From assembly GCA_948806215.1 (NCBI GenBank), contig CAQIDI010000003.1:62001-126000 (forward strand): a stretch of 64,000 nucleotides of DNA. Direction: 5' to 3'. The position numbers were made by a program, and so were the translations under genes. Numbering within the stretch: the stretch's first letter is position 1; each line of letters starts with the position of its first letter. Of the stretch, positions 20,512 through 30,700 are shown piece by piece. The stretch comes from an uncultured Eubacteriales bacterium (lineage in GTDB: Bacteria > Bacillota > Clostridia > Christensenellales > UBA1242). The notes beneath the pieces were generated by a model, which was given only the letters and a program-made list of their open reading frames with translations, made no database searches and was not told the origin of the DNA.

Positions 20512-21090
20512 CTATTTATCTGTTAAATTTAAATATGCACTTGGGTCAACTTTAACATCGTTTTCCATAACAGCAAAAGTTAAGTGAGTTCCAAGGTCTA
20601 ATTCAGCATTAGCAGTTGTTCCAACTTTACCAATAACTTGGCCTTTGGTTACTGTGTCGCCTTTTTTAACTTTAACATCTTCGTCTAAGCTAGAGTAATA
20701 AGTTTTTAAGTTTCCTTCGTGGCTAATAACAACAACGTGTCCGTTAAGATAGTTTGAATAAACATCTTCAACAACGCCATCTAAAACCGCATAAACTTCT
20801 GAACTTTCACTAGCTGCTAGAGCAATTTGTTTATGTGCTTCCCATTGATTTAAGGTTGCATTATAAACTAAACCCGAACCATCAAAGCCTTTAGCAACGG
20901 TAAAATTCATTACTGGGTTATAAAATGTTATTGGATTATTATCCACCGGTTTTTTGTCTTCAACCCTAGGTTTGCTGACAGAAACAATAAGTAAAATACT
21001 AAGTACCAACATAACAACTGCTAACACAACAATGTAACCGTAGCGTTTAAAAAAGTTTAAAAACGACTCCTTATAATTTCTTTTTTGCAT
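20512..21090 (-). CDS. SpoIIQ-like membrane-anchored M23 (LytM) protein with degenerate active site
   Basis: This 192-residue protein has one N-terminal membrane segment (about 18-40) and an extracytoplasmic LytM/M23 domain (about 85-190). The usual zinc-binding HxGxD is HKQIA here (His86 kept, Asp replaced by Ala90). The later HLHF is HLTF (His169 kept, second His replaced by Thr171). Endopeptidase activity is therefore unlikely. SpoIIQ is a non-lytic LytM protein that pairs with SpoIIIAH to form the forespore-mother cell channel. Position two genes upstream of spoIIID supports that call. AGGAGG lies before the ATG. A short-spaced sigma-F-like pair upstream was seen but is too weak to annotate. 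Another non-lytic M23 protein is possible. Confidence 0.75.
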   Translation of the reverse strand: MQKRNYKESFLNFFKRYGYIVVLAVVMLVLSILLIVSVSKPRVEDKKPVDNNPITFYNPVMNFTVAKGFDGSGLVYNATLNQWEAHKQIALAASESSEVYAVLDGVVEDVYSNYLNGHVVVISHEGNLKTYYSSLDEDVKVKKGDTVTKGQVIGKVGTTANAELDLGTHLTFAVMENDVKVDPSAYLNLTDK

Positions 21091-21151
21091 ATTATCCTCC
21101 TAAATTTTTGTTATTAAATAATTGACCAATTAAAACTTTTTATACATATTT

Positions 21152-21628
21152 TTAATAAGAATGTAGTATTAGTGGATAGCCTATTAAATAAGCGTTTTCG
21201 GTTTCGGCTATTTGAATATTTATTTTATTATTTTCGCTTGTTAAATAAGTTGGCAACATATTTGAATATGCTGTTACAACCAACCTATCGTTAACGTGTT
21301 CGGAAGAAATTATTTTTAAATTTAATTTTTTGCATATTTCTCCAAACCCAAAATCCTTACTAACTTCAACACATTCACCCGAAACAGAGCACCCCGAAAC
21401 TAAAATGGAATTGGCTAACTTTATATCGGTTTTTATTATTGCACCATTGCCATTTAATGTAACCTCATATTTAGAACAATCAATGTTATTCAAGTTATTA
21501 ACATAAGCAAAGTAACAAATTGCATTGTTATTAAACACTTCACTAAGCGTGGTGTTTGATAACAAGTTAACTGCAAACAAGCTTGAAATAACCAAAATAA
21601 ATGCTAATAATTTTTTCAAATTAAACAT
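21152..21628 (-). CDS. Small secreted protein, possibly YwmB-like
   Basis: This 158-residue protein has an N-terminal signal peptide or membrane anchor (residues 5-24) and no lipobox. The rest is a compact mixed alpha/beta sequence with four cysteines. It is not recognised with certainty. In Bacillus the secreted protein YwmB is encoded just upstream of the spoIID-spoIIQ-spoIIID region, and size, export signal and position suggest a shortened relative; this rests on context, not on clear motifs. The only SD-like sequence, AAAGG, touches the ATG, so translation may be weak. A 61-nt gap to the SpoIIQ-like gene suggests joint transcription. Confidence 0.55.
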   Translation of the reverse strand: MFNLKKLLAFILVISSLFAVNLLSNTTLSEVFNNNAICYFAYVNNLNNIDCSKYEVTLNGNGAIIKTDIKLANSILVSGCSVSGECVEVSKDFGFGEICKKLNLKIISSEHVNDRLVVTAYSNMLPTYLTSENNKINIQIAETENAYLIGYPLILHSY

Positions 21629-21657
21629 CCTTTACTTAGTATTTTTAATGAGGACTA

Positions 21658-21690
21658 AAAAAATCATCCCATTAGGAATGATTTACTTAA
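21658..21690 (-). terminator. Terminator of the 377-residue orphan gene
   Basis: Stem AAATCATTCC/GGATGATTT with a 5-nt loop and a T run on the minus strand, just downstream of the stop codon at 21707. Confidence 0.75.
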
Positions 21691-21706
21691 AACTATTTAT
21701 TTAAAC

Positions 21707-22840
21707 TTAAAACTCATTTAAAAAACCAAACTCTCTTAAGAATGTTACAAAATTTGCATTAGAACTTTGTTCTGGCAATTTGTTAAAAGCTTGCTTTATT
21801 AAATTTGGTTTTAAATACTTTAACTGAGAATATCCTTTATCAAATTGCAAATTTAAAAACTTGTTAAAGGCTTTTAAAAACATTCGTTTATACTTTAATA
21901 AAACTATAGAAAAATCGTTTTTAACACCATTAAAATTGTTAAGTAATGCTGTAGATTCGTAATTAAAATTATATAGATTATTATTAATTAATTGATTATT
22001 ATTAACCTTAATTGCTCTAAATTGTTCCACTCTATTTTCGGCATTAAAACCAGTTAAACTGCTAATATAATCTATATTAAAAACATAATTAAAAGCATTA
22101 AATAAAATTTTAGAACTATAGCCTAGTGCATAGCCATAATTAAATTTTTGTTCACTATTATAAATTAAATTATTTGCTAAATTATAGACATTACAATTTA
22201 AGTAATTGTTGTAAATTAAACTAGCAATGGCGTGCACAAGTTTACAAAAATATAACTTACCAAATTTTGAATTAAGTACACTTTGAGGAATTGTTGCAAA
22301 ATTAAACAACAACTTTTCTAGCTTAATCAAGTTTTGTGCCCCAACATTTTGTTCGTAAACACAAGCATTAAAAACTTGTTCAATAACAAAACTAAACATT
22401 GATAAACATTCTCCAACACAACTACAAAAAGCGTGCAAACTGCAATCTGTTACTCGATTAAAATTATATATAACAAACTTTGCGCTAGCGTTAATTTCAC
22501 TAATCGATGGTGACACACAAACAAAAGCAGTGTTATTATAAAACTTATTAATCTCGTTTAAAACCCACAAATTTTCTATTACAACAATTAGTCCAACATC
22601 GTCGGTTAATTCTTTTTTTATTAGTCTTATTACAAGTTCGTTGTTAAGTGCATTATCTGGCAATTCAATAAACTTATAACTGCCATAATTAGAAATAACA
22701 GAATTAACAAAGCCTATATTATTATTAATATTTTGTTTTGTAGCCACAATTAAACATTTAAAAAAACCATTATTACTTCGAATTAAGTTAAAAAACTCTT
22801 CATCGGCATTACTACCAAAAATAACATTTTTTTGTTCCAT
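21707..22840 (-). CDS. Uncharacterised 377-residue protein
   Basis: I do not recognise this protein. It has no signal peptide or membrane segment. Residues 1-115 look like an alternating alpha/beta (Rossmann-like) half and the remainder is mostly helical. That general shape recalls iron-containing alcohol dehydrogenases or dehydroquinate synthases, but the glycine-rich GGGS nucleotide motif and metal ligands of those families are absent, so the resemblance is only a guess. It is very rich in asparagine. A good AGGAG site lies before the ATG, and its own terminator follows. It is divergent from the polysaccharide deacetylase gene. Confidence 0.7.
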   Translation of the reverse strand: MEQKNVIFGSNADEEFFNLIRSNNGFFKCLIVATKQNINNNIGFVNSVISNYGSYKFIELPDNALNNELVIRLIKKELTDDVGLIVVIENLWVLNEINKFYNNTAFVCVSPSISEINASAKFVIYNFNRVTDCSLHAFCSCVGECLSMFSFVIEQVFNACVYEQNVGAQNLIKLEKLLFNFATIPQSVLNSKFGKLYFCKLVHAIASLIYNNYLNCNVYNLANNLIYNSEQKFNYGYALGYSSKILFNAFNYVFNIDYISSLTGFNAENRVEQFRAIKVNNNQLINNNLYNFNYESTALLNNFNGVKNDFSIVLLKYKRMFLKAFNKFLNLQFDKGYSQLKYLKPNLIKQAFNKLPEQSSNANFVTFLREFGFLNEF

Positions 22841-23010
22841 ATTAACTCCTAGGATATTTTAAAATAATCCTAAAAATATAGCATTAAATTTTGGTGTTAT
22901 TATTTTTTTTAAATAGTCTAATTTTGTATTAATTTATATAATTTTAAATTAATATATAAATATTATTTTTATAATTCCATAAACTAATAAAAATTTTTAT
23001 TAGGGAAACT

Positions 23011-24417
23011 ATGAAAAAAATTATTGTTTTATCTTATGTTTTTATTCTTTTAATAGTAGCCTTAGTGGGAACAACCTATTCTTCTCCTGAAAGCACAATA
23101 TTAAAAGAAGTTACAAATTCGACTAACCTACAAAATGTTGTGGATTTAATAGACTTAAACGAATATGGCAAGGCTATGAACACGCTTGAACAAATTAATG
23201 GCCTAGATCAACAATTAGTTGGGTATAATAAAAACAAATTTAATTTATTGTTAAGCGAATATAAAAAAATACTTATTTCCGAAGCACAAAAACTTAGCGA
23301 CGAAAATAACAACACTTTTGCACTTAATTTGTTAAATTCTAAGCTTAAATATTATAAAAACGATGAAAGCATTAATGCCCTTATTGCATATAACGAAAAT
23401 ATTATCAAAAGCAAAAATTTAGTAGAATATACAGGCGAAATTGAACACCTATTCACACACTGCCTTCTTGCCTTTCCAGAACAGGCCCTAAACCCTAAAA
23501 ACTCTATGAGTAAGGATTACGACCGAGATTGCTTAACACCAACCGAATTTAAGCGAATTTTAAGTTCTCTATATAACAACAATTATGTGTTAATAGATAT
23601 TGATAGCATATATGAAGTTAAAAACGGAATAACAGTTAAGAAAAAACTAATGCTACCACAAGGCAAAAAACCACTAATATTTTCGTTTGATGATGTGAAC
23701 TACGATTCTAAAAAGAAAAATAAAGGAATGGTTGATAAAATTATTCTTGATAGAAACAATCAAATAGCAACCTACACATCTAAGCAATCCATAGCAAAAC
23801 GAGTTTCTTACGATAACGAATTTGTAACTATTATGGAAGCATTTATTAAAAACCACCCGGATTTTAGTTTTAATGGTGCACGCGGAGTTATTAATTTAAC
23901 AGGTTACGACGGAATTTTAGGCTACAGAACACAAAAAAGCAACGCCACCAATCGTTACGAAATTAAAAAAGCAACCGAAGTTGTTACTAAATTGAAAAAT
24001 TTAGGCTGGAAATTTGCTAGCCACAGTTACGGACATTATCATATGAAAAACATAACCGATATGGAATTTGCTAAAGAAGTTCAAAATTGGCAAAACGAAG
24101 TTGCTCCAATAATTGGCGAAACTGCAATTTATGTTTATCCTTATGGTGAGTGGGAAGTTAAAACCGATAATAACGAACTAAGTTACAAGCACAAACTTTT
24201 GTTAGATGCTGGCTTTAAATTATTTTTAGGCGTGGGTGGCAAAAACTTTTTTGGCTATGTTCCTATTGGTAGTGGCGAAAATCACACTTTGCTTATGGAT
24301 AGAAAATCTATAGATGGTAGAACTCTTAGAAGCAACAAAGTTCAGTATAGTCACCTATTTAATTGCGAAGAAGTGTATGATAATATTAATAGAACAATAC
24401 CATTTAATCAAGAATAA
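23011..24417 (+). CDS. Exported polysaccharide deacetylase (NodB-type)
   Basis: The 468-residue protein starts with a signal peptide or anchor (residues 3-22). A helical N-terminal region (about 30-145) is followed by a NodB deacetylase domain (about 155-440). The metal motifs are visible: SFDD (about 225) for the catalytic and metal aspartates, HSYGH (about 343) with the two zinc histidines, and the YPYGEW segment typical of the RxxY/PYG region. Family members remove acetyl groups from peptidoglycan or other cell-surface sugars; the substrate here is unknown. The gene is isolated on the plus strand with an AGGGA site before the ATG and a shared bidirectional terminator after it. Confidence 0.85.
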   Translation: MKKIIVLSYVFILLIVALVGTTYSSPESTILKEVTNSTNLQNVVDLIDLNEYGKAMNTLEQINGLDQQLVGYNKNKFNLLLSEYKKILISEAQKLSDENNNTFALNLLNSKLKYYKNDESINALIAYNENIIKSKNLVEYTGEIEHLFTHCLLAFPEQALNPKNSMSKDYDRDCLTPTEFKRILSSLYNNNYVLIDIDSIYEVKNGITVKKKLMLPQGKKPLIFSFDDVNYDSKKKNKGMVDKIILDRNNQIATYTSKQSIAKRVSYDNEFVTIMEAFIKNHPDFSFNGARGVINLTGYDGILGYRTQKSNATNRYEIKKATEVVTKLKNLGWKFASHSYGHYHMKNITDMEFAKEVQNWQNEVAPIIGETAIYVYPYGEWEVKTDNNELSYKHKLLLDAGFKLFLGVGGKNFFGYVPIGSGENHTLLMDRKSIDGRTLRSNKVQYSHLFNCEEVYDNINRTIPFNQE

Positions 24418-24446
24418 AAAAGAAGAGTTAAAGCTCTTCTTTTTCT
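24417..24446. terminator. Bidirectional terminator between convergent genes
   Basis: GAAGAG/CTCTTC-type stem with A and T runs on both sides, shared by the deacetylase and flippase-like genes. It overlaps the 3' end of the latter. Confidence 0.85.
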
Positions 24447-25798
24447 ATAATATTTTTTTCTAACAACATTTTTTCGTTAACCAAACGGCGGTTTTTACGA
24501 TTACCATATGCAAAGTCGTAAATAATTACAACTAAGCCTTGAAACAAGTAAATAAAGTAGTTAAAAATTCTGTATAGTAATAGTGCCCAGAATAATGTTC
24601 CATCGCCAAATAGACTAGCAAATAAGGCGGAAAACGAAATTTCGGCAACCCCAGTTCCACCCGGAAGTGGAATATATTTTGTTGCAAGTTCTATTATAAT
24701 AAATTTGCTAAACACTTCCATAACAACATCAATGGATGCACTAGCATTAAAAACACAATAAATCATAAGTGGAATTATTGCTTTTAAAACCACAATTAAG
24801 CCAGAGCTAACAAACGAAACTATAACTATTAAAACGCTTTTAGCATAAAACCTCATACTTTTTTGATATTCTAAAATAACTTTCATACATTTATTAAAAG
24901 TTAAATTATAGTCTTTAACCAATTTTAACTTATGCAAAAGTTTTATAAAAAACATTGTTATTTTTGGCATTATTTTTTTACTAATAGAAAACATTAAAAC
25001 CGTTCCTACTAGAAAAATAGCAATAACTAAACTTATTATTCCCCAAGTGGTAACAGCAATCTGATTTTCGCCAAACAGGTTTGAACCAAATATTAATACT
25101 ATTATAGAAACTATAATAAACGCAATAACTTGAAAAACACTTTTTGCTAACGGAACACTAGTTGCTGGCCCACCTTTTAAGCCACGACTATTTAAATAAA
25201 ACACTTCAAAAGGCTGGCCACCAGTTGCAAATGGTGTTATGCAATCGTAAAATCTGTTAATAACTGCCGACTTATAACTTAGTATTGGTCTAACTGTTTT
25301 TGTAACTTTAAATATTAATATAAAGGTTCTAAAACTTTCAAGTAACATTATTAAAGCAAAAATAAGTAGAGCATAAACAATAAATATCCATCTAAAGGTT
25401 GTTAGTTTTTCGATTGTTGCAACACCCATTTTGTTAATTTGATAAATAAGTATTCCAACTACCACTAAAATATTTAATATAAAAAACGAAACATTAAGCC
25501 ATTTTGTTGGCTTTTTATTTTGCTTTTCAACTGCTTTATTAGCTTGCTTTAAAGCTTCGGTTTCAATTGCTAAATTATCGTAGTTAATAGCAATTTCTTC
25601 ATCGGATACGGCTAAGCCTTTATCCTTATTGAGCATAAAAACAGTGGTACACTTTTTTGCCTTTTTTACTTTTAGTTTTTGATTAACATTGTTATTTTTA
25701 TTTGAAATTAATTTATGGTCAGCAAAAAAATAAACACTATTATTGTTTACATTGTTTTTATTATTATCTTTTTTTATCAAATCTTTTTTTGTTGACAT
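24428..25798 (-). CDS. Lysylphosphatidylglycerol synthase/flippase-type membrane protein (UPF0104)
   Basis: The 456-residue protein has a long charged Asn/Lys-rich cytoplasmic head (residues 1-98) followed by about eight membrane segments. The diagnostic UPF0104 segment is KYIPLPGGTGVAEISFS (about residue 375), together with FATGGQPFE (about 190). This family includes the flippase half of MprF and free-standing lipid or polyprenyl-linked substrate transporters. No LPG synthase domain is fused, so it is a transport-type member of unknown substrate. It has its own strong promoter with a very short leader. The charged head is longer than usual and may be lineage-specific. Confidence 0.85.
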   Translation of the reverse strand: MSTKKDLIKKDNNKNNVNNNSVYFFADHKLISNKNNNVNQKLKVKKAKKCTTVFMLNKDKGLAVSDEEIAINYDNLAIETEALKQANKAVEKQNKKPTKWLNVSFFILNILVVVGILIYQINKMGVATIEKLTTFRWIFIVYALLIFALIMLLESFRTFILIFKVTKTVRPILSYKSAVINRFYDCITPFATGGQPFEVFYLNSRGLKGGPATSVPLAKSVFQVIAFIIVSIIVLIFGSNLFGENQIAVTTWGIISLVIAIFLVGTVLMFSISKKIMPKITMFFIKLLHKLKLVKDYNLTFNKCMKVILEYQKSMRFYAKSVLIVIVSFVSSGLIVVLKAIIPLMIYCVFNASASIDVVMEVFSKFIIIELATKYIPLPGGTGVAEISFSALFASLFGDGTLFWALLLYRIFNYFIYLFQGLVVIIYDFAYGNRKNRRLVNEKMLLEKNIIEKEEL

Positions 25799-25815
25799 AT
25801 TAAAACTCTCTTTTA

Positions 25816-25844
25816 AATATACCTAAATTAAATTATAATGTCAA
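25816..25844 (-). promoter_or_regulatory. Sigma-A promoter of the flippase-like gene
   Basis: TTGACA (25839-25844) and TATATT (25816-25821) on the minus strand with a 17-nt spacer. The leader would be only about 10 nt and contains just the AGAGAG ribosome site. Confidence 0.75.
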
Positions 25845-25965
25845 AGAAATACTAAATAAGCATTAAAAATAATATAGAATCCTTATTTTATACACTGCAT
25901 AAATATACAATATTATTTATACCACATAACATAACAATATTTCATTATTCCCCTTTATTAAGCAA

Positions 25966-25993
25966 AAAAGAAAGCATTTGGCTTTCTTTTTTT
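25966..25993 (-). terminator. Terminator of the parvulin lipoprotein gene
   Basis: Stem AAGAAAGC/GCTTTCTT followed by T residues on the minus strand, about 35 nt beyond the stop codon. Confidence 0.75.
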
Positions 25994-26025
25994 ATTTTAT
26001 ATTTATTTAATATCTATTATTAATA

Positions 26026-27678
26026 TTACTTAGCATCAAATATTTTTAAATATCTATCAGGATAGTAATTAATCTTTTTTGCAGTAGCAGTTAAATCATC
26101 AATTACATTATTTAAGTAGTTAGAAACTAAAGATTCGTCCAATTTTAAAGTATCATATTCGTAGTTAAAAATTGTTTTATTAGAAGAACTTTGTGTTTTA
26201 ACATTATATAATGCTTGCCAAGTTAAATTGTTAATATTGTTATATTCAACAATGTTTTTAACTGGTCCAAGATTTAATAACACGTGATAACCAAATTCGG
26301 TTTTAACAGGAGCAATACTCATAGAACCTTTTGAATCAGCACCACGGGTAATATCTTTTTTATAAAGGCTTCTAGCTTCGTCGGCAAATTCTTTTACCAT
26401 TTTATCTTCTACAGAAGTATCAAGATTAACAACATAAGCAAAATCTTTGTTCATAATGCCTTCATCATCGTTATATTTATAAATATAACTGTTAAATGCT
26501 TTAGCACGCTCTGTAAAATAAATATCTGCATCATATTTATTAACGCCTTGTTTAATATCTTCAAAAGCGCTTTCAATGTTTGTTGTTACAATTTCGCCAG
26601 CATCGTTAACATATTTAACTAATGTGTTTTCCATACTGGTTATTTCTTCCATTTTAGTATTGTAATAATACTCATCAATGGTGTTAGATTTTAAATCAGC
26701 TTTTAATTTTTCAATTTGTTTAGTTTGCTCATCGCTATATTTAAATAAGATGTGTGTTACCCACATATATTCGTTGCCTGAATTTGGATGATAGTAAACA
26801 GCACTAGCATCGCTACCCATAGCAGCGTGATAAGCAGTTTTGTTGTTTGCAAATTTTTCGTAATCGCGTTTATATTTTTCGATATAAGCATTAACAACTG
26901 CTTGCGAGTTAATATCAGAACTGTTTAAAACAGTGGTTTGATATTTACTAATATATTTATTTTCTTCTAAAATACCATAAATACGATTAATTTCGTTTTT
27001 TAATAAATCTTCTTCTTTTACTTTTTTACCAAGATTTTCGTTATTTTCTTTTAATTGCTTTTTAAAACGCTTCATTGCTTCTTTAGAAACATCTTCGTCG
27101 GTTATATTTTGAACAAATTCACCCGGATCAGAAACAATTTCTTCATCTTCATCAACAACGCGTTCTAAGTAAGGATTTAAACCATTTTCATCGGTTGACA
27201 TTTTAATTGTTGGTTCATATTCGGTGTATTCTGCACGCAAAGAAGTTTTTTCTTCTTCGTTCTTTTCAGGTTCGTTAACAACTCTATCCCACTCAACTCT
27301 AATTTCGGTTTCTAGTTCTTTTAATTGAGCATTAATATTGTCGTAGGCTTGTTTTTTTAGAGTGTTTTTTTCGTTATCGGTTAATGTTAACTTTGTTTTT
27401 ATTTCTTCCACTAACATATAACGTTGAACCATTAGCTTAGCTGTTGATTCAAGTGCATCTTCCATTTTGCTACCGTTTTGAACATATTGATAACCATAGT
27501 TTACATATGTCCAATAAAAATCTTCCATAGTAAACTTTTTAGTATTGTTATCAGCATAAACTATTTCGGTTACAACCTGACTATAATATTTACTTTTATT
27601 TAATTCTGTTAAGTTACATCCTGCTAGCATTAATACACAAATAACTAGCGAGAATAAACACGATAAAATCTTTTTCAT
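26026..27678 (-). CDS. PrsA/SurA-type peptidyl-prolyl isomerase lipoprotein
   Basis: This 550-residue lipoprotein has lipobox LAGC with Cys21. A SurA/PrsA-like helical N-terminal region (about 40-250) with a highly charged insert is followed by a parvulin-like domain. The parvulin opening segment WVTHILFKY (about 306) and the closing region FGYHVLLNLG (about 475) are both visible. It should help exported proteins fold outside the membrane. It sits downstream of mfd, a place where Firmicutes often carry prsA-like genes. The insert between the two halves of the domain (about 315-430) is long. Likely clients are envelope proteins; whether the giant lipoproteins are among them is inference. Confidence 0.85.
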   Translation of the reverse strand: MKKILSCLFSLVICVLMLAGCNLTELNKSKYYSQVVTEIVYADNNTKKFTMEDFYWTYVNYGYQYVQNGSKMEDALESTAKLMVQRYMLVEEIKTKLTLTDNEKNTLKKQAYDNINAQLKELETEIRVEWDRVVNEPEKNEEEKTSLRAEYTEYEPTIKMSTDENGLNPYLERVVDEDEEIVSDPGEFVQNITDEDVSKEAMKRFKKQLKENNENLGKKVKEEDLLKNEINRIYGILEENKYISKYQTTVLNSSDINSQAVVNAYIEKYKRDYEKFANNKTAYHAAMGSDASAVYYHPNSGNEYMWVTHILFKYSDEQTKQIEKLKADLKSNTIDEYYYNTKMEEITSMENTLVKYVNDAGEIVTTNIESAFEDIKQGVNKYDADIYFTERAKAFNSYIYKYNDDEGIMNKDFAYVVNLDTSVEDKMVKEFADEARSLYKKDITRGADSKGSMSIAPVKTEFGYHVLLNLGPVKNIVEYNNINNLTWQALYNVKTQSSSNKTIFNYEYDTLKLDESLVSNYLNNVIDDLTATAKKINYYPDRYLKIFDAK

Positions 27679-27778
27679 AAATCTCCAAATACCATTTTAG
27701 TATATTTTGACCATATTTTGATTATTGGTCGATTACTAATAGATTATACCTAATTGCAAAAAATTTATCAAATATAAA

Positions 27779-30700
27779 TTAATTATTATTAAAATTATTT
27801 AATATATTAATTATACTAATGCAAGTTTTTTCGACAGATTGCAATACTTTTAATAATACTTCAACTCCATTTTCTAAATTCAAATTTGCTTTTAATATTT
27901 TGTTGTTGCATATTTGTGATGCAATTTTTAAAGTTTTTTCGTTAGAATTAACAAATTTTATTTTAACTTCGCTCATTCCAATACTAACCTTTTTAACACC
28001 TAGTGTTTTAGTTAAATTTTTAATAACCGCAACATACATAAGCCTTAGTAACTCTTGTGGCACTTCACCATAGCTTTCGTTAAATTTCTCGCTTAACGAA
28101 GCCATTTGTTCTAAACTACTTAATTTTGAAATTTGACTATAGGCACTAATGCGAGCACCAGTTCCACTAACATAATAATTAGGCAAATTTGCTTCGAAAT
28201 AGCAATCCATTTTAACATCGCTAAAGCTTTCGGATTCTAACCCATCACCTTCTTTAATAGCATCGTTCAAAAGCGTTAAATACATACTATATCCAACACT
28301 TTCAATATGTCCGCTTTGTTCAGCCCCAAAAACGCTTCCTGCGCCCCTTATTTCTAAATCACGCATAGCAATTTTAAAACCATTTCCCAACCCAGAATAC
28401 TCTATAATTGCACTTAAGCGCTTATAAGCTTCGTCGGTTAAAACTTTACCTTTAGCGTAGGTAAAAAGTGCATAGGCTTGTTTATCCGACCTACCAATTC
28501 TACCTTTTAATTGATATAACTGGCTAAGTCCCAAATTATCGGCATCAACAACAATTAAAGTGTTTGCATTAGGTAAATCAATTCCATTTTCAATAAGTGT
28601 TGTGCTTATTAATATTTGCGTTTTGTTATTATATAAATTAAAAATACTATTTTCTAAAATATTCTCCGACATTTGTCCGTGAGCAACATCTATTACAACA
28701 TTTTCTCCCACCAAATTTTTAATTGTTTTTGCAAAGTCGTATATTGTTTCAACACGATTATAAACTATTAAAACCTGTCCTGCTCTCTCTAATTCTCGTT
28801 CAATATAGGATTTTATTATGTGTTCATCATATTCGCTAACATTAGCATTAACCGGAATACGATTAAACGGAGGTGTTGCAATAACACTTATATCTTTAAC
28901 ACCAATTAAAGAAATATGCATTGTTCTTGGAATTGGTGTTGCCGACAATGTTAAAACATCAATGTTTGTTTTTAGCTTTTTAATTTTTTCTTTGTGTTCA
29001 ACACCAAAGCGTTGCTCTTCATCCAAAATTAGAAAACCCAACTTTTTAAATTCAACATCAGAGCTAAGCAGCCTATGTGTTCCGCACAAAATATCTATTT
29101 CACCATCAGCAAGTTTTTTTAGTATAGTTTTAGCTTCAGCTTTTGTTTTAAACCTATTTAAAACTTCCACTCTAACACCAAAGTTTTGCATACGCGATAA
29201 GATTGTGTTATAGTGCTGTTCACTTAAAATTGTTGTAGGGCAAAGCAACATTACCTGATAACCACTTAAAATTGCACGAAATGCTGCACGCATTGCAACT
29301 TCTGTTTTACCATAGCCAACATCGCCACAAACTAGCCTGTCCATAACCTTACCAGTTACCATATCTTGTTTAATATTGTTTACAGCCACTTCCTGATCGG
29401 CAGTTAAAGAGTAAGGAAAACTTTTTTCAAATTCTTCCATTATTTCATCGTTATCTGCAAACTTAATACCATTGCACTTGCTGCGTTCGGCATACACTTT
29501 TTTAAGGTTGAAAGTTAATTGCTTTAAGCCAGCCTTTACTTTTTGCTTGGTTTTTATAAAGTCGTTAGTGCCAAGTTTGTTTAATTTTGGTGCTTTATCC
29601 GAGCCCAAATATTTAGAAAGCGAATCTATGTTTTCAACTGGTAAAAACAATTTGTCTCCGCCCTTATATTCAAGTTGAACATAATCTTTTGTTATATTAT
29701 TTAATGTTAGTTTTGTTAAGGCAACACATTTACCAATTCCAAATGTAGAATGAACAACAAAATCGCCAACGCTTGGTAAAAACCCAAAAGCATCTTCAGA
29801 TTCTAATTTTACTGGTTTATTTAAAGGAACTTTTTTATGTAAACCAATAACAACCAATTTTTCATCTGGCAAACAATAACTATAGCCTAAATCTTTTTTA
29901 ACAATATTTATTGCACCTTTGCTAACTTGCGATATTGCGTTAACAATAAAAATGTTTTGATTATTTGCTTGCAATTTGTTTTTTAATTCGGTTGCTAAAG
30001 CTGTTGAGCCAGCATATAAAATAACCGTGTAACCATTTAAGCAAAATTTTGAAACATCTTCCTTTAAGGTTAAACTTTGAAACGAATAGTTAATTAGTGG
30101 CGAACTAACAACACTAAAAACCGCATTAGGTTTAAATATGTTGTTTGCATTATTTATATTCTGAAAAGCAACAAGTGCACAATTATCAAATTTAAAAACA
30201 TTTTTTTCGTCAAAATAAAAGTTTTTGTGCTGTGGCAAAAAATTGCCACATTTAAGTTCTTCTAAATATTCTTCTTTAAATTTTGCAAGTTGTTGTTTTA
30301 TTTCGTTTATTATTAGTTTTGGAGAATCAAAAAAAACATATCCACCATCAAAATAAGAAAAAATTGAACTCTCTAAATTTAAAAATGGATGCACCCAACT
30401 ATCAATTTTATTACTGGCTTTGTTAATTTCCAATTTTTCTAATTTATCTTCTAAATTCAACTTTTGTTCTTGCGTTAAACTATTAAAATTTATATTTGGT
30501 AGTTCAAAATTGTTTGTAACAAGCCTGCTTGGTAAAATTGTAACTTTATTTATTTCATTTTTTGTTTCAACCAAGTTTTCGCTTAAAACTTTTATATATT
30601 CAATTTCATCATCAAAAAACGAAATTCTAATAGGAGTTTCGAAATTTTGTGGAAACACCGTTAAAACATCGCCTTTAAAACTAAACTCCATTTGTTCAAC

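Noticed and set aside
21100..21155. Sigma-F promoter before the SpoIIQ-like gene
   Set aside because: A GTATA and GGTCA pair exists but the spacing is about 2 nt short and the -10 match is poor.
27708..27730. Inverted repeat GACCA...TGGTC upstream of the parvulin lipoprotein gene
   Set aside because: Arms are only 5 nt and separated by 12 nt in AT-rich DNA; could be chance.
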